From positions 372,001 to 436,000 of the forward strand of contig JADNYJ010000004.1 of assembly GCA_015501075.1 (NCBI GenBank): a stretch of DNA of 64,000 nucleotides, given 5' to 3'. Below the pieces are notes generated by a model. That model was not told the origin of the DNA. It worked only from the letters and a program-made list of their open reading frames with translations, and did not search any database. The stretch comes from Gymnopilus junonius (lineage: Eukaryota > Basidiomycota > Agaricomycetes > Agaricales > Galerinaceae). The position numbers and the translations under genes were made by a program. Below are positions 47,067 through 59,599 of the stretch, one piece after another (the first letter of the stretch is position 1; each line of letters begins with the position of its first letter).

Positions 47067-50000
47067 TTAGAACAAACAAACAAAGTTACTTGGGAACACA
47101 TTCCGCCCTTTCTGTCTCCTCGCCTCATCGAGAAGCTCACCGCTCCACCAACCATCTTCTGGAGTGGCAGTCACAGCAATAATATCACCCGATTGGAAGT
47201 CGAACTCTTCCTCAATAGTAGCAGTGTAATCATACAGCGCTTTCACTGCAGAGAGAGAAAGGATGAAAGAAGGTCAGCATGAAGAAGGGCTGAAGTCGAC
47301 CAACGAAAGCTACGAACCATAGAACAAAACTTGGCTTCCATCGTCCGTTGTCTGCGAGGGCGGTTGCGGAGAAGGCGAATTCCTAACTTGATCCTGATAC
47401 ATATACTGTTGCTGCTGCTGCGGCGGCTGTTGATACCCTCTCTGCTGTTGTTGAGACTGCACAACCCCTCTCTGTTGTTGTTGTTGCTGCTGAACCGCAA
47501 GCATCTGTGGGGGAGGAGGTTGTTGTTGCATCGGCTGATAAGGTGGTTGCTGCTGCTGCTGCTGTGGAGGAGTCTGGTTCCCATAATAATTCAACGAACC
47601 GCCTCGTTGAAGATTATTTACTCCATAATTGTTCTGCGGCTGCTGTTGAGGCTGCTGTTGTTGGTACCGTTGTTGTTGGGGCTGCTGCTGAGGTGGAGGT
47701 TGATACTGTACAGGAGGAGGATTATACACAGACTGAACAGGTGGAGGTTGCGTGTACGGTTGTGGTGAGGGAGTTTGATACATAGCTTGGGGAGGGGGTG
47801 GGTGGGTAACGGCGTAGACTTGAGGTTGAACAGGAGCAGCGATATTATTGATAGACACATAACTCGACCTGCGCTGTGGCGTTTGCGCTTGCGGGGTTAT
47901 ATGCTGGACAGGGGGCGGAGGAGGGTTATACGTCGGTTGGGCCGTCTGCGGCGGAACACCTGGTCTCGCTGCTGCATGCTGAATCTGCTGTTGCGGCGGC
48001 GGCGCTGGTTGCTGCTGCTGCTGCTGTTGATATCGTTGAGCCATCTCATCATGAAGAACCCTTCCACTCGGGTCTAGCGCAATTCCAACTGTATTTGGGC
48101 TAGGTGCACGGGCGACACCCGGTCCAGCCTGCGCAGGTGGTTGGATGAAATTGTTCCTAACTTGATTGGGTTGGATCGGTGCGGGACTTGGACCTCTCGA
48201 CATCGGTTGAGGACTGTTGCTTCTCGAGCCATGGGCACCAATACCTGCATGACCAAGTTGGCTAGGAGGTCTGGCAAGGTTCTGGCCCTGGTTAGCAGGG
48301 GAAGTGGAAGACGTGGGTCCAATACTAGAGGTTCGTGTTCTGCTGTTACTTCTGCTGATTGATTTCCGCTCTCCGGGGAGCGACTGTTGATAATCAGCCA
48401 ACACCTCTTGGACCACTTCTGGACCTACAGGTGATGTTGATTGGGGTACCATGAAGGCCGCTGTAGGTGGATTAGGTGACACGGGCCGAGACACGGAAGG
48501 ATGGGCACCAACGACCATCTCTGCAGAATTTCGATAATCCCGAGCGGGAGAAATAGATCTAGCCGATGGAGCACGATTTTGACCATTTCCACCAGCAGAT
48601 GCAGAAGGACCAGTAGGGAGCGATAATGAAGATGACCCAGGACCTGCGGTACCAGGACGAGAAGAGACGGAAGAAGTAGAGGCATGACCAGCTTTTGGCT
48701 CAGGACCGAGGGAGGAAGTCTTGGGTTTGTGCATTGTGTTCCTCCTTACACTACCAGAATTTGACACGGCGCTCTGCAATTCTTCCAGTTGTTTCACAAG
48801 TGGATCGACAGCATCATTCTGCGGTTTCATCGGTGAGGGAGCATTTTGGCGGACTGTCGAAGGTCCGCCTGATTGCTGCTGTGGATCATTGCTAAGATCG
48901 ACCTTGTAAGCGTGATTCCCAACTTTGATGTAGGTCTCTGCATTGGGGTCTATAGCTTCAGCATACGGGTCCTGCAGAACCCTCTGTAATTGTTGTTGTT
49001 GAGCTGATGGAGTCATCATTGTTGATTGTCTTCTGATAGCCTGGGAGGAAGGTGCTGGAGGTGCTTGTGAAAGAATTGATCCAGCTTGTGGGGTGATATT
49101 CGAGGTTCCGTTCATATAAGGAGTCTGCTGAGCTTGAGCACTGGCACCGGTTGCACTGCGTGTAGGTTGACGAGCAGGACCATCCCTATCTTGGTCATAG
49201 GAATTACTTCCTCCTCCCGCACCCATACCAGCAATGTTGACCACTGGATCTTCTTCTGGAGGCATCAAATTCTGTCGTAATGGCAATTCACGAGCAGATG
49301 TCCGAGCAAAATTAGCAGGTCGACTTGAAGGACGGGCGGACGACGAGGGGATAGCATCAGGATTTTGGTAGTTTACGAAAGCAGGTGGATCAGGGATTTG
49401 ATTCCCTGTACCATAATCACGGATGAAGTTTTCCATGTCTTTCTCGGGTTCAAATTGCTCCAGGGCTAAACGTATCTTTTCGCAAGACTGGGGTGATAAT
49501 TAGAAGTCTTCAGCTAGAAGATAAGACATGTAATACCTCGTCATCAGCAACACAGACTGTAGAAACAGCGTTGGCATAACTCCACATGTTGTCCTTCATG
49601 AACTCCATTCGCTGCTCTTCCATATCTTGGCAACTATCACAGAACCCTTTCCAGTCTTGTTCCCATTTGTTCACAGTGTCCTGTAGCGCTTTCGAGAAAT
49701 TTGCGAATTCACGTTCATTGGTCTGGACAGTCTGTTGGGTACGCTCGAGCTTAAGGTTGATCTTTTCCAAGTCTTTGCCTTGCCTCAAAGAGGCCTGCGC
49801 GGTGAAAGAGTTGATCCGCACGCAGTCTTGTTCATATTTCTCTCGAGCCTTGTTAACATATGACTCTTGCGTCTGCTTGGTCTTGAATTCCTTCTCGATA
49901 CCAGTCTGGTAGGTTTTCTTGTGATGAAGTTGTCGAGCATGGAAAGATACAGTAGGAGCTTCGAGTTCGGTTTTAATTTGCTGAGACAAGTTGAGATGGA

Positions 50001-50593
50001 ACCCAGCCTGACGATCGGTTTCAAGGCGGACGGTATCCAATGAATTGCGCAGTTCTCTGTAATGAATGGTCAGATAAGTCGAGGCAAGAAATATTACAAG
50101 GAATGTGGTAAAGAAGAGAACATGTTTCCCAAGCGGTCAAGATATGTCGGGTATATCGGAGGATTTGTGCAAGAGGGTCATCCTCGGCCACTTGACGTCA
50201 ATGGCTCAGGGTGCTGTGTACCATCGACCAAGAAACCTACAACCAAAAATATACTCACCCAATTTCATCGCGTCCCAAGGTGACTTTGGCCAGTTTAGCT
50301 AAACGCTTTGCATAATCTTCCTCAATAACAGCTCTGGAACGAGGCATGCGTCAGCATACGAACTGAACAGGCATGCCCAGTTGGTCTCACCTCTCTTTCC
50401 AGAATACTTTCAACTCCTCCATCGTCCTTGCAGCACCTCGCATCCGGGCAAACAGAACGTCGACGCCGCCATCTCCAAAGCCCCAGAAAGAATTACAGAA
50501 ATCAAGAGATCGGTTTTGCAAGGCAGGTGAATTTGCACGCGCGTATTTCGACAAAGATGTCGTTGATGCCTGGCGCCTTGCAGAATTTGTCAT
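47067..50593 (-). CDS. F-BAR and SH3 protein, Cdc15/Imp2-like, with Q/P-rich linker (copy B)
   Basis: Paralog of the copy at 23-25 kb and probably the main Cdc15/Imp2-type ring protein here. It starts MTNSARRQASTTSLSKYARA at 50593. The F-BAR entry is DFCNSFWGFGDGGVDVLFAR with AARTMEELKVFWKER, and the core includes KTKQTQESYVNKAREKYEQD and CDSCQDMEEQRMEFMKDNMW. The linker starts FEPEKDMENFIRDYGTGNQI and runs through one exon of about 700 codons (49436-47310), rich in Ser, Pro and Gln. The SH3 is VKALYDYTATIEEEFDFQSG, GWWSGELLDE, NVFPSNFVCLF, with stop 47069-47067. The same strand order and the same last residues as copy A show common origin. The linker is far longer than in copy A. Confidence 0.93.
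47395..48035 (-). repeat. CAG/CAA-type glutamine tracts in F-BAR copy B
   Basis: On the minus strand this part of the linker codes for many short runs of Gln and Pro (for example YQQQQQQQPAPPPQQQ near 48020 and further runs to 47420), using mixed CAG and CAA codons. The reverse strand is open too, an artefact of the repeat. Mixed codons suggest the runs are selected at protein level rather than being a fresh microsatellite expansion. Confidence 0.8.
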
Positions 50594-52480
50594 CGAAATG
50601 GAATAGAACAAGAAGAATGAGGGAAATGAGTGACCGCAAGGAAGGTTGAAGAAGGGAGCAAGGCTTCACTGACTTTCCGGTCTTTGGTGCTGTTCATGCT
50701 TGCCTCATTTGGAGGAGTGGCACAGCCGCTTGTCACCATCCCATCAACTCCATTTCCACTGCCAGCGCTCTCGGATGTTGACAGACATAACTTTTTCCAA
50801 ATCCTGATTTCCTGCACTCTCTTTTTTAACCAAGTTTATTCAGTCTATAGACAACGCTTCCCCTTTCATACCAACACTTTTCAATGGCTCTGTGCGGCAC
50901 GGCATCGGGAACTTGTTCTAACTTCTCAGCTGACAGCGAACCTTGACTTGCTCTTGACATGATGGTGATCGAGCCTTCTCTCTATCCCATCCCAGTGCCG
51001 ATTTGTTATTGATATCAACAATCCCTCTTGTATCTCGGGTCTACTTCTTTTCAAGTTTGCATCAAAAGCTTCTTTTTTGTGCACTACGGGCTGCCGATCG
51101 CTGTGTCTGCCAGCCAGTTGTCTAAAAGTAACGAATGGTACTACAATAGCTGACCTGTCGCCATATTGGAAGAATCTCGGTGTTCCTCGTTTCAGACATT
51201 TTGGCCTTATATGGCCTCTTGTGTCCTGATAACTCTTAATTTCTGCCGGCCAGAGCACATTCCTGTTGACGTGTGTGTAAAGGTTAAACCACCTATTTCA
51301 ACAATCAGTTGGCAAGGTCACAGCCTCCTCTATCATAAAGACTGTTCCTCTATCTCCCCAATTCTTGCTGACTATTGCCCAGTAACACCAGTACTTCGAC
51401 ACATGAGGATCCGTCGACATCGTCACGACTACAATTTTCTGCTCTTTATTTTGATCCAGTCTGCTATTTCATCGACACCAACATGATCAGCGCCCTTCGG
51501 CCCTAGTCAACTTCATCCTAGCGTACTATGCAATCTATGTATTGACACTCAAGGGTTATGTTGTACAAGAAGCCATCATTGGCAGCCAATACCCTGCCGC
51601 TGTTCAGCATCTGCAGTTTATTATTATTAATCTGCCATCGCACAACTCTTTTACCGATACTGCAAACCATGTCAAACAATTAATTATAATGCAGGCACTC
51701 GCTGTCATGATGCTTGAGTTTCCGGTCGGTTCCAGTACAGAGACTTTCTATTACTCATATGTTTTACGGTGATTCTTGTTGGTCTGATTAATAACTGTTT
51801 TCCATGCTTTCAGAACATGTCTCATACCCCGGTGAATTATTTTGCCTGATACCTTCATCTAGGAGCTGCTGTCGCTGTATTTTTATTGATGGAGTCGCCC
51901 GGTACTTTTCCAGTAGCTTGTTTTCAGGGACAGCGAACACCTGTCAAAACGTGGCGTAGTTGGACCCATCCAAATGAAGTGAAGATAAGACATCACGCAG
52001 CCCTCTGCTGGGAAATTCTTCGTGTAGTATTGGGCGATGAAAAGGTTCAGGCCCATCAAGGACATCGTTACTTCCTTAGCCAACAATCATTCGGCGGACG
52101 ACTTTGTATATATCTTCCCTCCTTTGGTGTTGTCAAATGCACAATTCCAATGTCAAATTTCAACTATCGAGCCTCGTTTTCTAGCACGACAGCCAGCTGG
52201 GTCCCGTCTGGCGATAACAAGTGTCAAGTTAAGGACAAGAACAAAACAGGATATAACGAAATAACAAGTATCGTAATAATTCGAACCCTTGTCAGGATCG
52301 TTGCCGATGAAAGGCTACGATAGATTTTGGACTTTATCGCACAGCCAAGTGGGCTGAAAGTGAAGGGTAAGAAGCATAAGAGACACCACAAGTTTTCCAT
52401 TAAATAATCCGTGTTTACAAAGCATTGAGGAGCGCAGAGCCGATGAAAAAATGCGAAGGTGATCCAATTGCATCAGTTAT
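50594..52480. other. 1.9 kb gene-poor stretch
   Basis: This lies between the F-BAR start and the stop of the CHY-type gene. The left 300-600 bases should be the F-BAR promoter and leader, a T/C-rich region on the plus strand. Plus-strand pieces around 51505-51770 (FILAYYAIYVLTLKGYVVQE) and 51886-52323 look faintly protein-like but have no ATG start or consistent splicing. A decayed gene is possible. Confidence 0.4.
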
Positions 52481-53068
52481 CTATCCTAAACGATCCACGA
52501 AATCTTCGTCGTCTATGTCGAAGACGGATCGCTTGGTGGATTGGTTGACACGCTCGTCTTTGAGCATTCTGAAACAAAAGTTAGACGATGTCAAATCATA
52601 TATTCGCAGCGGAATTGTACCTAGCATCCACACGAGCATCTTCGCCCTCGACGGCAAGCACGGCCTGTGGCGTTTTCGCCTCGAGTACCTAAATAAAGGG
52701 TCGGGCAAATGCACGGAAAGGAAGGAGGTAACACCAACGTAGTGGTTATCGCAATGAGGACAATATTCGTCGCTCTCCTCGTATGCACTCATGTCCTTCC
52801 GAAATGCTTTCTTACACTTTTTGCACATGAAAACCATTTCCGTCGTCTTCGCTAGTTTATGGCTCTGTGTTTCAGCGTGACATTCCGGGCAATCGAACCA
52901 CTGCTTGCAACAAGGAGCGCGTATAGATACTTGAGCATTGAGAATATGCTTGCTGTGAAGGTACGATCAGTCGTTCATGCACTGTCGTGGATAACAATCC
53001 GTCGTCCAGCTGATTGAATATGATGGGCGACAATCCTGGAGAGAAATGGAAATACTGACATACCACAT
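52481..53068 (-). CDS. CHY-type zinc-binding protein
   Basis: Small cysteine-rich protein of the CHY zinc-finger type, related to proteins that bind zinc and influence redox or mitochondrial import (Hot13 group). The first exon is only ATGTG (53068-53064). A 111-base intron follows, and the protein then reads KHILNAQVSIRAPCCKQWFD, CPECHAETQSHKLAKTTEMV and FMCKKCKKAFRKDMSAYEES with YCPHCDNHYV. Two more introns precede the end (SVFDIDDEDFVDRLG). The CC, CPEC/H, CKKC and CPHC clusters are the predicted zinc ligands. The 5-base exon rests on splice signals plus the family start MCKHI and should be confirmed with RNA data. Confidence 0.86.
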
Positions 53069-53376
53069 CTTTAGATATTGCTCAGAGAATGAGAGGAACT
53101 CAGGAATCTATCGGAAGCAAGAGCTAAGTAGTAAGCAAGCAAGTCTGATATTTGGGGCCGGGCCGAATACAAAAGAAATTGACGCTTGTATTATATTATT
53201 TACTACAGCCATGAATGGCCTCCAAAATAAATAATGTATTCCAACCTTTTTGAACGTAAAGCGCGAACCCTGGAACGAATAAAGAATGTTATAAAGATAC
53301 AACAAGCCCTCGTAGCTGAAATGTAAAGGGTAGTAGTGGCCACAGGATCAAGTTAAAAAGTCCATGAGCCTGTAGC

Positions 53377-55434
53377 TCACTTGCGAGTGAAGGTTAGCCG
53401 TGAACCATTACCGGGTGTCTCGTACAGATCTGAGTATCACATTGACCAGTCACAAATTAGTATCAAGCAATCAGAAATATACCGCTTACCGATAGGCGAT
53501 ATGAAGTTGTGAATCATGGGATTAACATTTGACATCCGCATGTTGTGAACAGATAGGTTGCCCTCCGTGAGGCTTTCTGAAGTTGAGGACATCTCTATGT
53601 CGCGATTCTGAGCCTTCTTCCGCACAGGCTTGAATTGAGCCTGAGGAAGAGCGGCAGGAATATCTCTTTCTTCTTCATCTTCCCATGCATTCGGCTCAGA
53701 CTGCATCTCAGGACGATACGGAATGTCCACCATCTCTTCAACGTGCCCATCAAAACTGTACGTTTGTTTCACGGGAGAGTTAGTGAGAAGATAGGTACCT
53801 CCAGTGCTCGAAGCTGGTCGATTCTGGTAACTTGACATTTGCCTGTTGGATTCCACATCGGCCTGGCTTGTCGTCTGTCCATATGAACGTGTTCGTTTGC
53901 GTTCTTTAGCGGCGTCGCGAGCGGCGATCTCTCCTTCGATAGACCTTGGGAAGAAAATCTTGATGTTGCGCCGTCAGACAGTAGTTGCCAAAAATGACAA
54001 TGCTGTACGTACGACCAGTGTGATTCCCGAAGATATGCAGCATCCGAAGCCAGCTATCATCGTCAAGAGGTCTATAGCATCATGGCATTAGCTCTGCTTG
54101 ATGTAGCTTGTCAAAACACAAAAATACCTGTCCACAGCATACTCTCATTGATGTGAATGTGAGGGCGGACGCCATCAACCCCCAGAATGAGCAAAGGCAC
54201 AGTGAACAAGAATCGGAAAACAACACGGATGAGCTACAGGAACGTAAGCAAGATTTAGTGGTTAAAAAAAGCAGAAGCGCACGTTGAGTTCTGAGAATTT
54301 GGTCAATCTGACTATGGTTGGCACATCAACACCTTCGGCTCTCTACTCAGCAGAAAGAAATCAATGACAGTTCATGGATGATGGGATGACATCATACCAA
54401 GCTCTTCAAAAAGCTCGGGAAAGTCCAACTGAGGAGGGATCTAAGTATATTCTCATGCGAGGGAGTTCAGAAAAAAACTCACAGAATAGGGGTAAACCAC
54501 AAGGTAAGTGACAGACTTCCCAAACTTCCAGCTAAAAATGTGAAGGCCTCGCTCTGGATCAGAAGTCAAAGGTGAATGTCAAAGTAGAGATACCAGACGT
54601 ACTTTCAGTGGGTCTGATCTTGTGAAGATGGTCACCAGAGGCATATAGATTACCGCTACGGCGGAGCCCATTATCCAAGCCTTGAAATAGAGACTTTGGA
54701 ACCAATTTTGCTGACCCGAGCCAGAATTCACGAGGAAGAGCCAGAAGCAAAGTTCTAAGCAAAGCCTGAGATTTCACCCTGCAAAAATGTAACACTCTTC
54801 GCACCTTCCAAGTGTGTCACCCTAATGAGTGATAGAAGTTAAAAAACGATGTGGGAGGAAAGTATGATGATGCCCTACATTTCGAAACCCCAACCAATTG
54901 AGAACAAAAGCATCAGTGGAAAGATGCTTGCTCTTGCTGTGGGCGCCCAGAGCTGGTACGGTTTTGGCACAACTAAATAGAAAGATGAAAAATAGTCAAT
55001 AAGGGAAGTGCAGGGAGCACTGACCTCCGAAGCCAACAACATAGATGAATCCTTCATGGTACTTGATAATCACATTTCCCAGCGCGTATACAAATATTAA
55101 GGGTACTGTCACTAGATATGAATACTACGAAGTGGTCAGAATCAATTCATGGAAGGCTATCATGGAACGTACTGTCATAATGCGCTTGAATGCCCCTGAA
55201 GAAGTGCTATTCCATCTGAGTAGCCAAAATTCAGCACTATTCCAATGACTCTGATGACAGTTCGTACTTCAGGCACTTGAACCTATCGAAGGACCATAGA
55301 TGGAATATCAAGAAGACTCCAAGCTAGAGAAGTAACGATTATTAAATGACTGGGATTTGAGATGGCTTGACGATGCATACTATAGCAGCCATAATCGTCC
55401 AAACAAGATAGGACGCGGGAGATGAGTGCGACAT
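53377..55434 (-). CDS. multi-pass membrane protein, fungal family (copy 2)
   Basis: Paralog of the gene at 35064-37356 with the same order of parts. It starts MSHSSPASYLVWTIMAAI at 55434, then LGVFLIFHLWSFDRFKCLKW, SGAFKRIMTVTVPLIFVYAL, FPLMLLFSIGWGFEMVTHLE, ELCFWLFLVNSGSGQQNWFQ and GSAVAVIYMPLVTIFTRSDP. The charged loop GVDVPTIVRLTKFSELN, LIRVVFRFLFTVPLLILGVD, DLLTMIAGFGCCISSGITLV and IFFPRSIEGEIAARDAAKER come next. The tail is disordered and ends DLYETPGNGSRLTFTRK, stop 53379-53377. It shares with copy 1 the DRF.CLKW, AFKR.MT and VTHLEEL.FWLFL landmarks and several intron positions, including the short VTHLE exon. The function is unknown to me. Confidence 0.8.
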
Positions 55435-56048
55435 AGTGACCCAAGCAATTCAACGGAGAGATTTATCAAATCAATCCAGCGATGGGAGAGAGGAAAGGCC
55501 CGGAGCCAAATATGAAGGTGCAGAGAAAGGCAAAACGGAGAAAACATCAAGAGGCCAAGTATATAAGATGCATTTTGTCGAATAGTTCCCAAGTCCCCCT
55601 GGCAAGGATGCCTAAAAAAAAAAGGTCATGCGTTCCATGTCGTTTGTAACGGACTGAATCAGGAAAAGCATACTGGCATGCTGATGGAAACAGCATTCGT
55701 CGGAGCCAATTTGACCGTAGCTGAGGCAAACCCCATACTGCCATACGGCCACATGGAACCCCTGGCTGTCGCCGTTGGCCACTTCCCGAGTCGTACAGGG
55801 GAGGAAAACATAAAAACACGCAGCATGATGTTATTTCAGACCTTTGGCCGACGCAGTTATTGAAATAGGACCGTAGACCACTACATAGGGGGTGAGAAAA
55901 GGCAGACAGGCTGCACGAGGATAAGAACGAAGATATCTGATGCTGTGACAAGTTCGGCTCACCCGATCTGGTCATGTTTCCAATTATTTTAAAATTTGCT
56001 TTGCATGTGAAACCCTGTGAAACTCAATGCTCTGTACCGCCCCTAACG
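55435..56048. promoter_or_regulatory. divergent upstream region
   Basis: The membrane-protein gene (minus) and the ankyrin gene (plus) start on either side of this 614-base stretch, so it should contain both promoters. No exon is convincing. The frame 55547-55975 (minus) lacks family similarity. Confidence 0.45.
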
Positions 56049-56707
56049 ATGTCGACAGCTCTTTCCACCGATGACAAGGATGACCTTCTACTAGCTTGCA
56101 GATACGGAGACTTGGAGGATGTTCAAACGTTTGTGAAGCAGCACGGCGCATCATCCTTGACAGATGTCCGCGATGAAAATGGGAACTGCATCCTGCATAT
56201 GATCTGTGCCAATGGCCACCTTGGTGAGCAATATTAGTCAATTCTTTAGATGGATGACTGATGGCTGTAGGATGATTTACAGATCTACTGGGTTATCTTC
56301 TACCCCTCGTACCGTTGACTTTATTAGCAACCCAAAATAATTCTGGATCAACTCCCCTTCATTGGGCAGCTCTCAATTCCCAGCTTGAGATCGCTCACAA
56401 AATTGTTCAGTATCCCAACGGTCCAGGCCGTGATTTGATAGATATCAAAAACAAGGCTGGCTTGTCACCTCTGAGTGAAGCTGAGTTTGCAGGTTGGGAG
56501 GAAGGTGCCAAGTGGTTCGTCGAAATGATGAACTTAAATACTGAAGGAACTACCGAGTCGAAAGGCGACGATGATGCCACCTTAGACATGGAAAATGCTA
56601 CTGAACGCGATATCGAAGTCGAGATAGAGGATGCAGAAGGTCAAGTGGCCAAGATGACAATATCGGGGTCTAGTGCGACTGTTACGCCTGAAGCTTCGAT
56701 TCCATGA
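56049..56707 (+). CDS. ankyrin-repeat protein, Yar1-like
   Basis: Two exons (56049-56223 and 56283-56707) code for 199 residues. Start MSTALSTDDKDDLLLACRYG is followed by ankyrin repeats: GDLEDVQTFVKQHG..., DENGNCILHMICANGHLDLL, and NSGSTPLHWAALNSQLEIAH ending in PLSEAEFAGWEEGAKWFVEM. The acidic C-terminus (ERDIEVEIEDAEGQ) resembles yeast Yar1, a chaperone of ribosomal protein Rps3, and the size fits. Ankyrin repeats alone are not specific, so the Yar1 identity is an inference. Confidence 0.83.
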
Positions 56708-59599
56708 CCTTTGGTTTCATAGGACTTTTTGTAGGAAAGCAAGTCCCTCCTTTCTATCGCATGCAACAAGTTTCTGATCGAACCCTGAACAGAGTAGAAA
56801 TAATCTACATTGACCCTTTGCCAATTTTGCTGATTAGATTGGACTGGTCAGTGCTTGCGATAATCGAAAAACTCCTTCGGGTAACTTGAACTGTGCCTGT
56901 GACTTGCCTCTGGCTATCTGATGTTCGTACACAATCATTTACCGCTCGGCACTCGCAAGATTTGGTGCACTTCTTAACATGTTACATATCTGGTTCATGT
57001 GTTCCTTTGAGTGGTCGAGGGTCTACCCACTTATAACCCGATATGTCACCACTGATGAGTATCAAGGCCACGATGATAGGCATACATCTTACGTTAACTG
57101 GAGCTCTTCGAGGATGAAAGGCTGTATTCCTGGCCAGAAAAATGCATCCCTAATGACTTCGAGTTTCAGTCCAGGAAGTGAGTGGCTTTGGTCAGACCTC
57201 ATTTCCAAATCACTGGATTGGTAGATCTTTATCACAAGTTTAATCTCCAGTCCATCAAATGTTGGTTGCTCGCGGTCGGAAGGGTCACAATTGTAAGCCA
57301 CATTTCCTGGCCTCGCTGGCTGCATTGAAACGTTCACTATTTGGTGATTGCGCCACACAGTGCCCCTGCGAAAAATAAATACACAATTGCTTTTCCCTCG
57401 ACCCTTCAGGTTCCACAATGTCCGACGCGTCTAAGCCTTATATGCGTAAATGCACTGCTCGGATTTTAGAAATCCATGAGCACAGGTGCGAGTCGAAACA
57501 TGTAAAGATATTCATTCTCATTTTCACGGTCCCGACTCGGAGATCCCGATTCCCGACTTCAGGATGAAACGTCCGGATTGGTGACGCGGCCGCTCCTCCA
57601 CAGTCCTCCACGTAGATAGCCAGGTCAATTCGCATTACGCAAAAGGTAGTTCGGTAGTTCGGTGGTAAACTTCCCAGATGATGCTGTTTACTTGACTTCC
57701 TTTGGTAGGGTGCATTTATTGAATATGGGGCCTTGTCGATGAATGAATTGAGAATCGAACACAATGATTTGTCGATCGTCGGGTGTGCATTTGAGGACCA
57801 ACCCCCCGAACTTTTACTACTCCCTTCCTTAACTCTACGGGCCATGGTCTCTGAAGACAAGTGGACGACGAACGTCTTTGGCTGCCGGGGCTGGCATGAT
57901 TCACAAGTTGCATCCCGTTGCGACTATACGTAAGTCCTTTTACCTAATTGTAACCTTTGCATTCGGCCTGGCTTATATGTACGGAGCCTGAGCGAACCCA
58001 TGGGAGTTTGCAATTAACGATGCGTCGGCAGTCACCCCCCGCGAAGTCGGTCCACAAACCCGCCCTCGCCTATTCTTGTTTCCATAGTTTTCAATGCACG
58101 TCCCGTCCACTAAATTCATACTGCTCTAATCTGGCTTTAATGGCTCAGTTTTTTTGGAACCTTTTTCTCAAAGGGATCCCCTTTCTACTCCCCTAATTTG
58201 TTTGGACGGAGACACTGACATTTAAGCGCTCAAGATTGATGACACTAGGCTCTTGGCCCTGCATTGAGTCATGGATAATAATAAAGCTTTTACGACAGGC
58301 GATATTACCTTAAATTTTCATAGACATGTTCTCGCAGAAATGGATTTACATATCTGTGTCTGCCAGAGTATTTGTTCCGTCACATTGCCCCACTATCATT
58401 TACATTTATGAAGGTATGCTACCCTAACGAAGCTATATTGCAAAGACATATTTTTCCTTCTATCTTGCTCTTGACTAAGGATGCCGAAGTAGTCCGAGAG
58501 ACCTTGTAACGTATATAATATATGGCTCTATTTATCGTAAGCCCAGGGTCGACCCTCTTTCGGGTAAACACGTTTACCTGTACCAACTTGCAAGTACCTC
58601 AATTTAACATTTAACAGAATGTGACTGAATCTCCCCAGCCGGTGTTCTAACAAAAATTGCTCAGACTACTACGTAAAGTTCAAGTGATTGTATTATAGGA
58701 AATCATAGCTGACAGGTATGGATATTAGTTTGCAGGTGAAATCCTTGTGGGGTATAATTTACAGATAGGATCTACTTGAGCCAAATATGTCCGCTTCAAC
58801 CGGGGGTATAGGGTGCCATAGAATACTCTTGCATTGTCGTGGTGGCCTGGCGTGAGAGTCCTCCAAGATGCTTTGAGATAAGAAAGTATTGACTAAGGAC
58901 AGCAGCGGAGATGGAGCTTCCACGTATGTCACCCTCTGCAGCACAAGGGGTCCTCTCTAAATTTGCGTTGAGGCTCATGCTACTCGGATGCAGCAAAATA
59001 ACTCGTGTCGTTTGCATGTCGTAAGATGTGAAATTTTCAACTTTCTTAAGGATAGGAATATTCAGATCCCTCACCTCAGACTGGAACAAATTACGCTACT
59101 ATGGAACGGCGTTCCACTTAACTTATTGAACCCCGTGCGTGAACCCAGTGCTGTAGCTGGAAAAGAAGAATCGAAGTAAAGGAATGCCGAAGAAACCGAT
59201 CATTTCACGAAGAATCAAACTCTAAGTTCTGTCAAGAAGATATTGTGTAAAGGTTGTCTATGGAATTGAAACGGAAACGGCCAAGGAATGACACCTGCCC
59301 TGAACAGTGCTTGACACGAGAAGGCGGAAATCTATAGGCGGCTTCGACTTGGGGTGCGTTTCTTACGTAGAACCTGACATGAACTATAATGATATGACTG
59401 TGGTTCAGATAAAATGGTTTTGTGCACACAGCGTGCTGGTGGCTTGGCGCCACGATCAGACTGCAAACCAAACTCCGCGATCGTCAACCAGTGCTCGATA
59501 AGGAAATTGATGGCGCTTGTTGTGGTGCCTCGGAACGGGGAAAGCCGATGGTACATGATATAAATTAAAACCTCAAATTGGCTTTGGTACAACATCGTC
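56708..59599. other. 2.9 kb gene-poor stretch
   Basis: The longest part of the window without a supported gene. Minus-strand frames at 57089-57418 and 57438-57860 are over 100 codons but resemble no family and have no splice partners. A T-rich duplicated word 'tagttcggtagttcggtggt' occurs near 57646-57665. I see no terminal repeats or transposase fragments. Confidence 0.45.

Noticed and set aside
47331..48103. Long plus-strand open frames rich in Leu/Arg and Val/Ala opposite the F-BAR linker
   Set aside because: They are mirror frames created by the CAG/CAA repeats of the minus-strand gene and resemble no protein.
51886..52323. 145-codon plus-strand frame
   Set aside because: It starts from a non-ATG codon, has no family resemblance and cannot be joined to flanking exons. 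It is left as a possible relic only.
57089..57860. Minus-strand frames of 109 and 140 codons
   Set aside because: No recognised family, no good splice partners, and composition unlike the real genes in the window.
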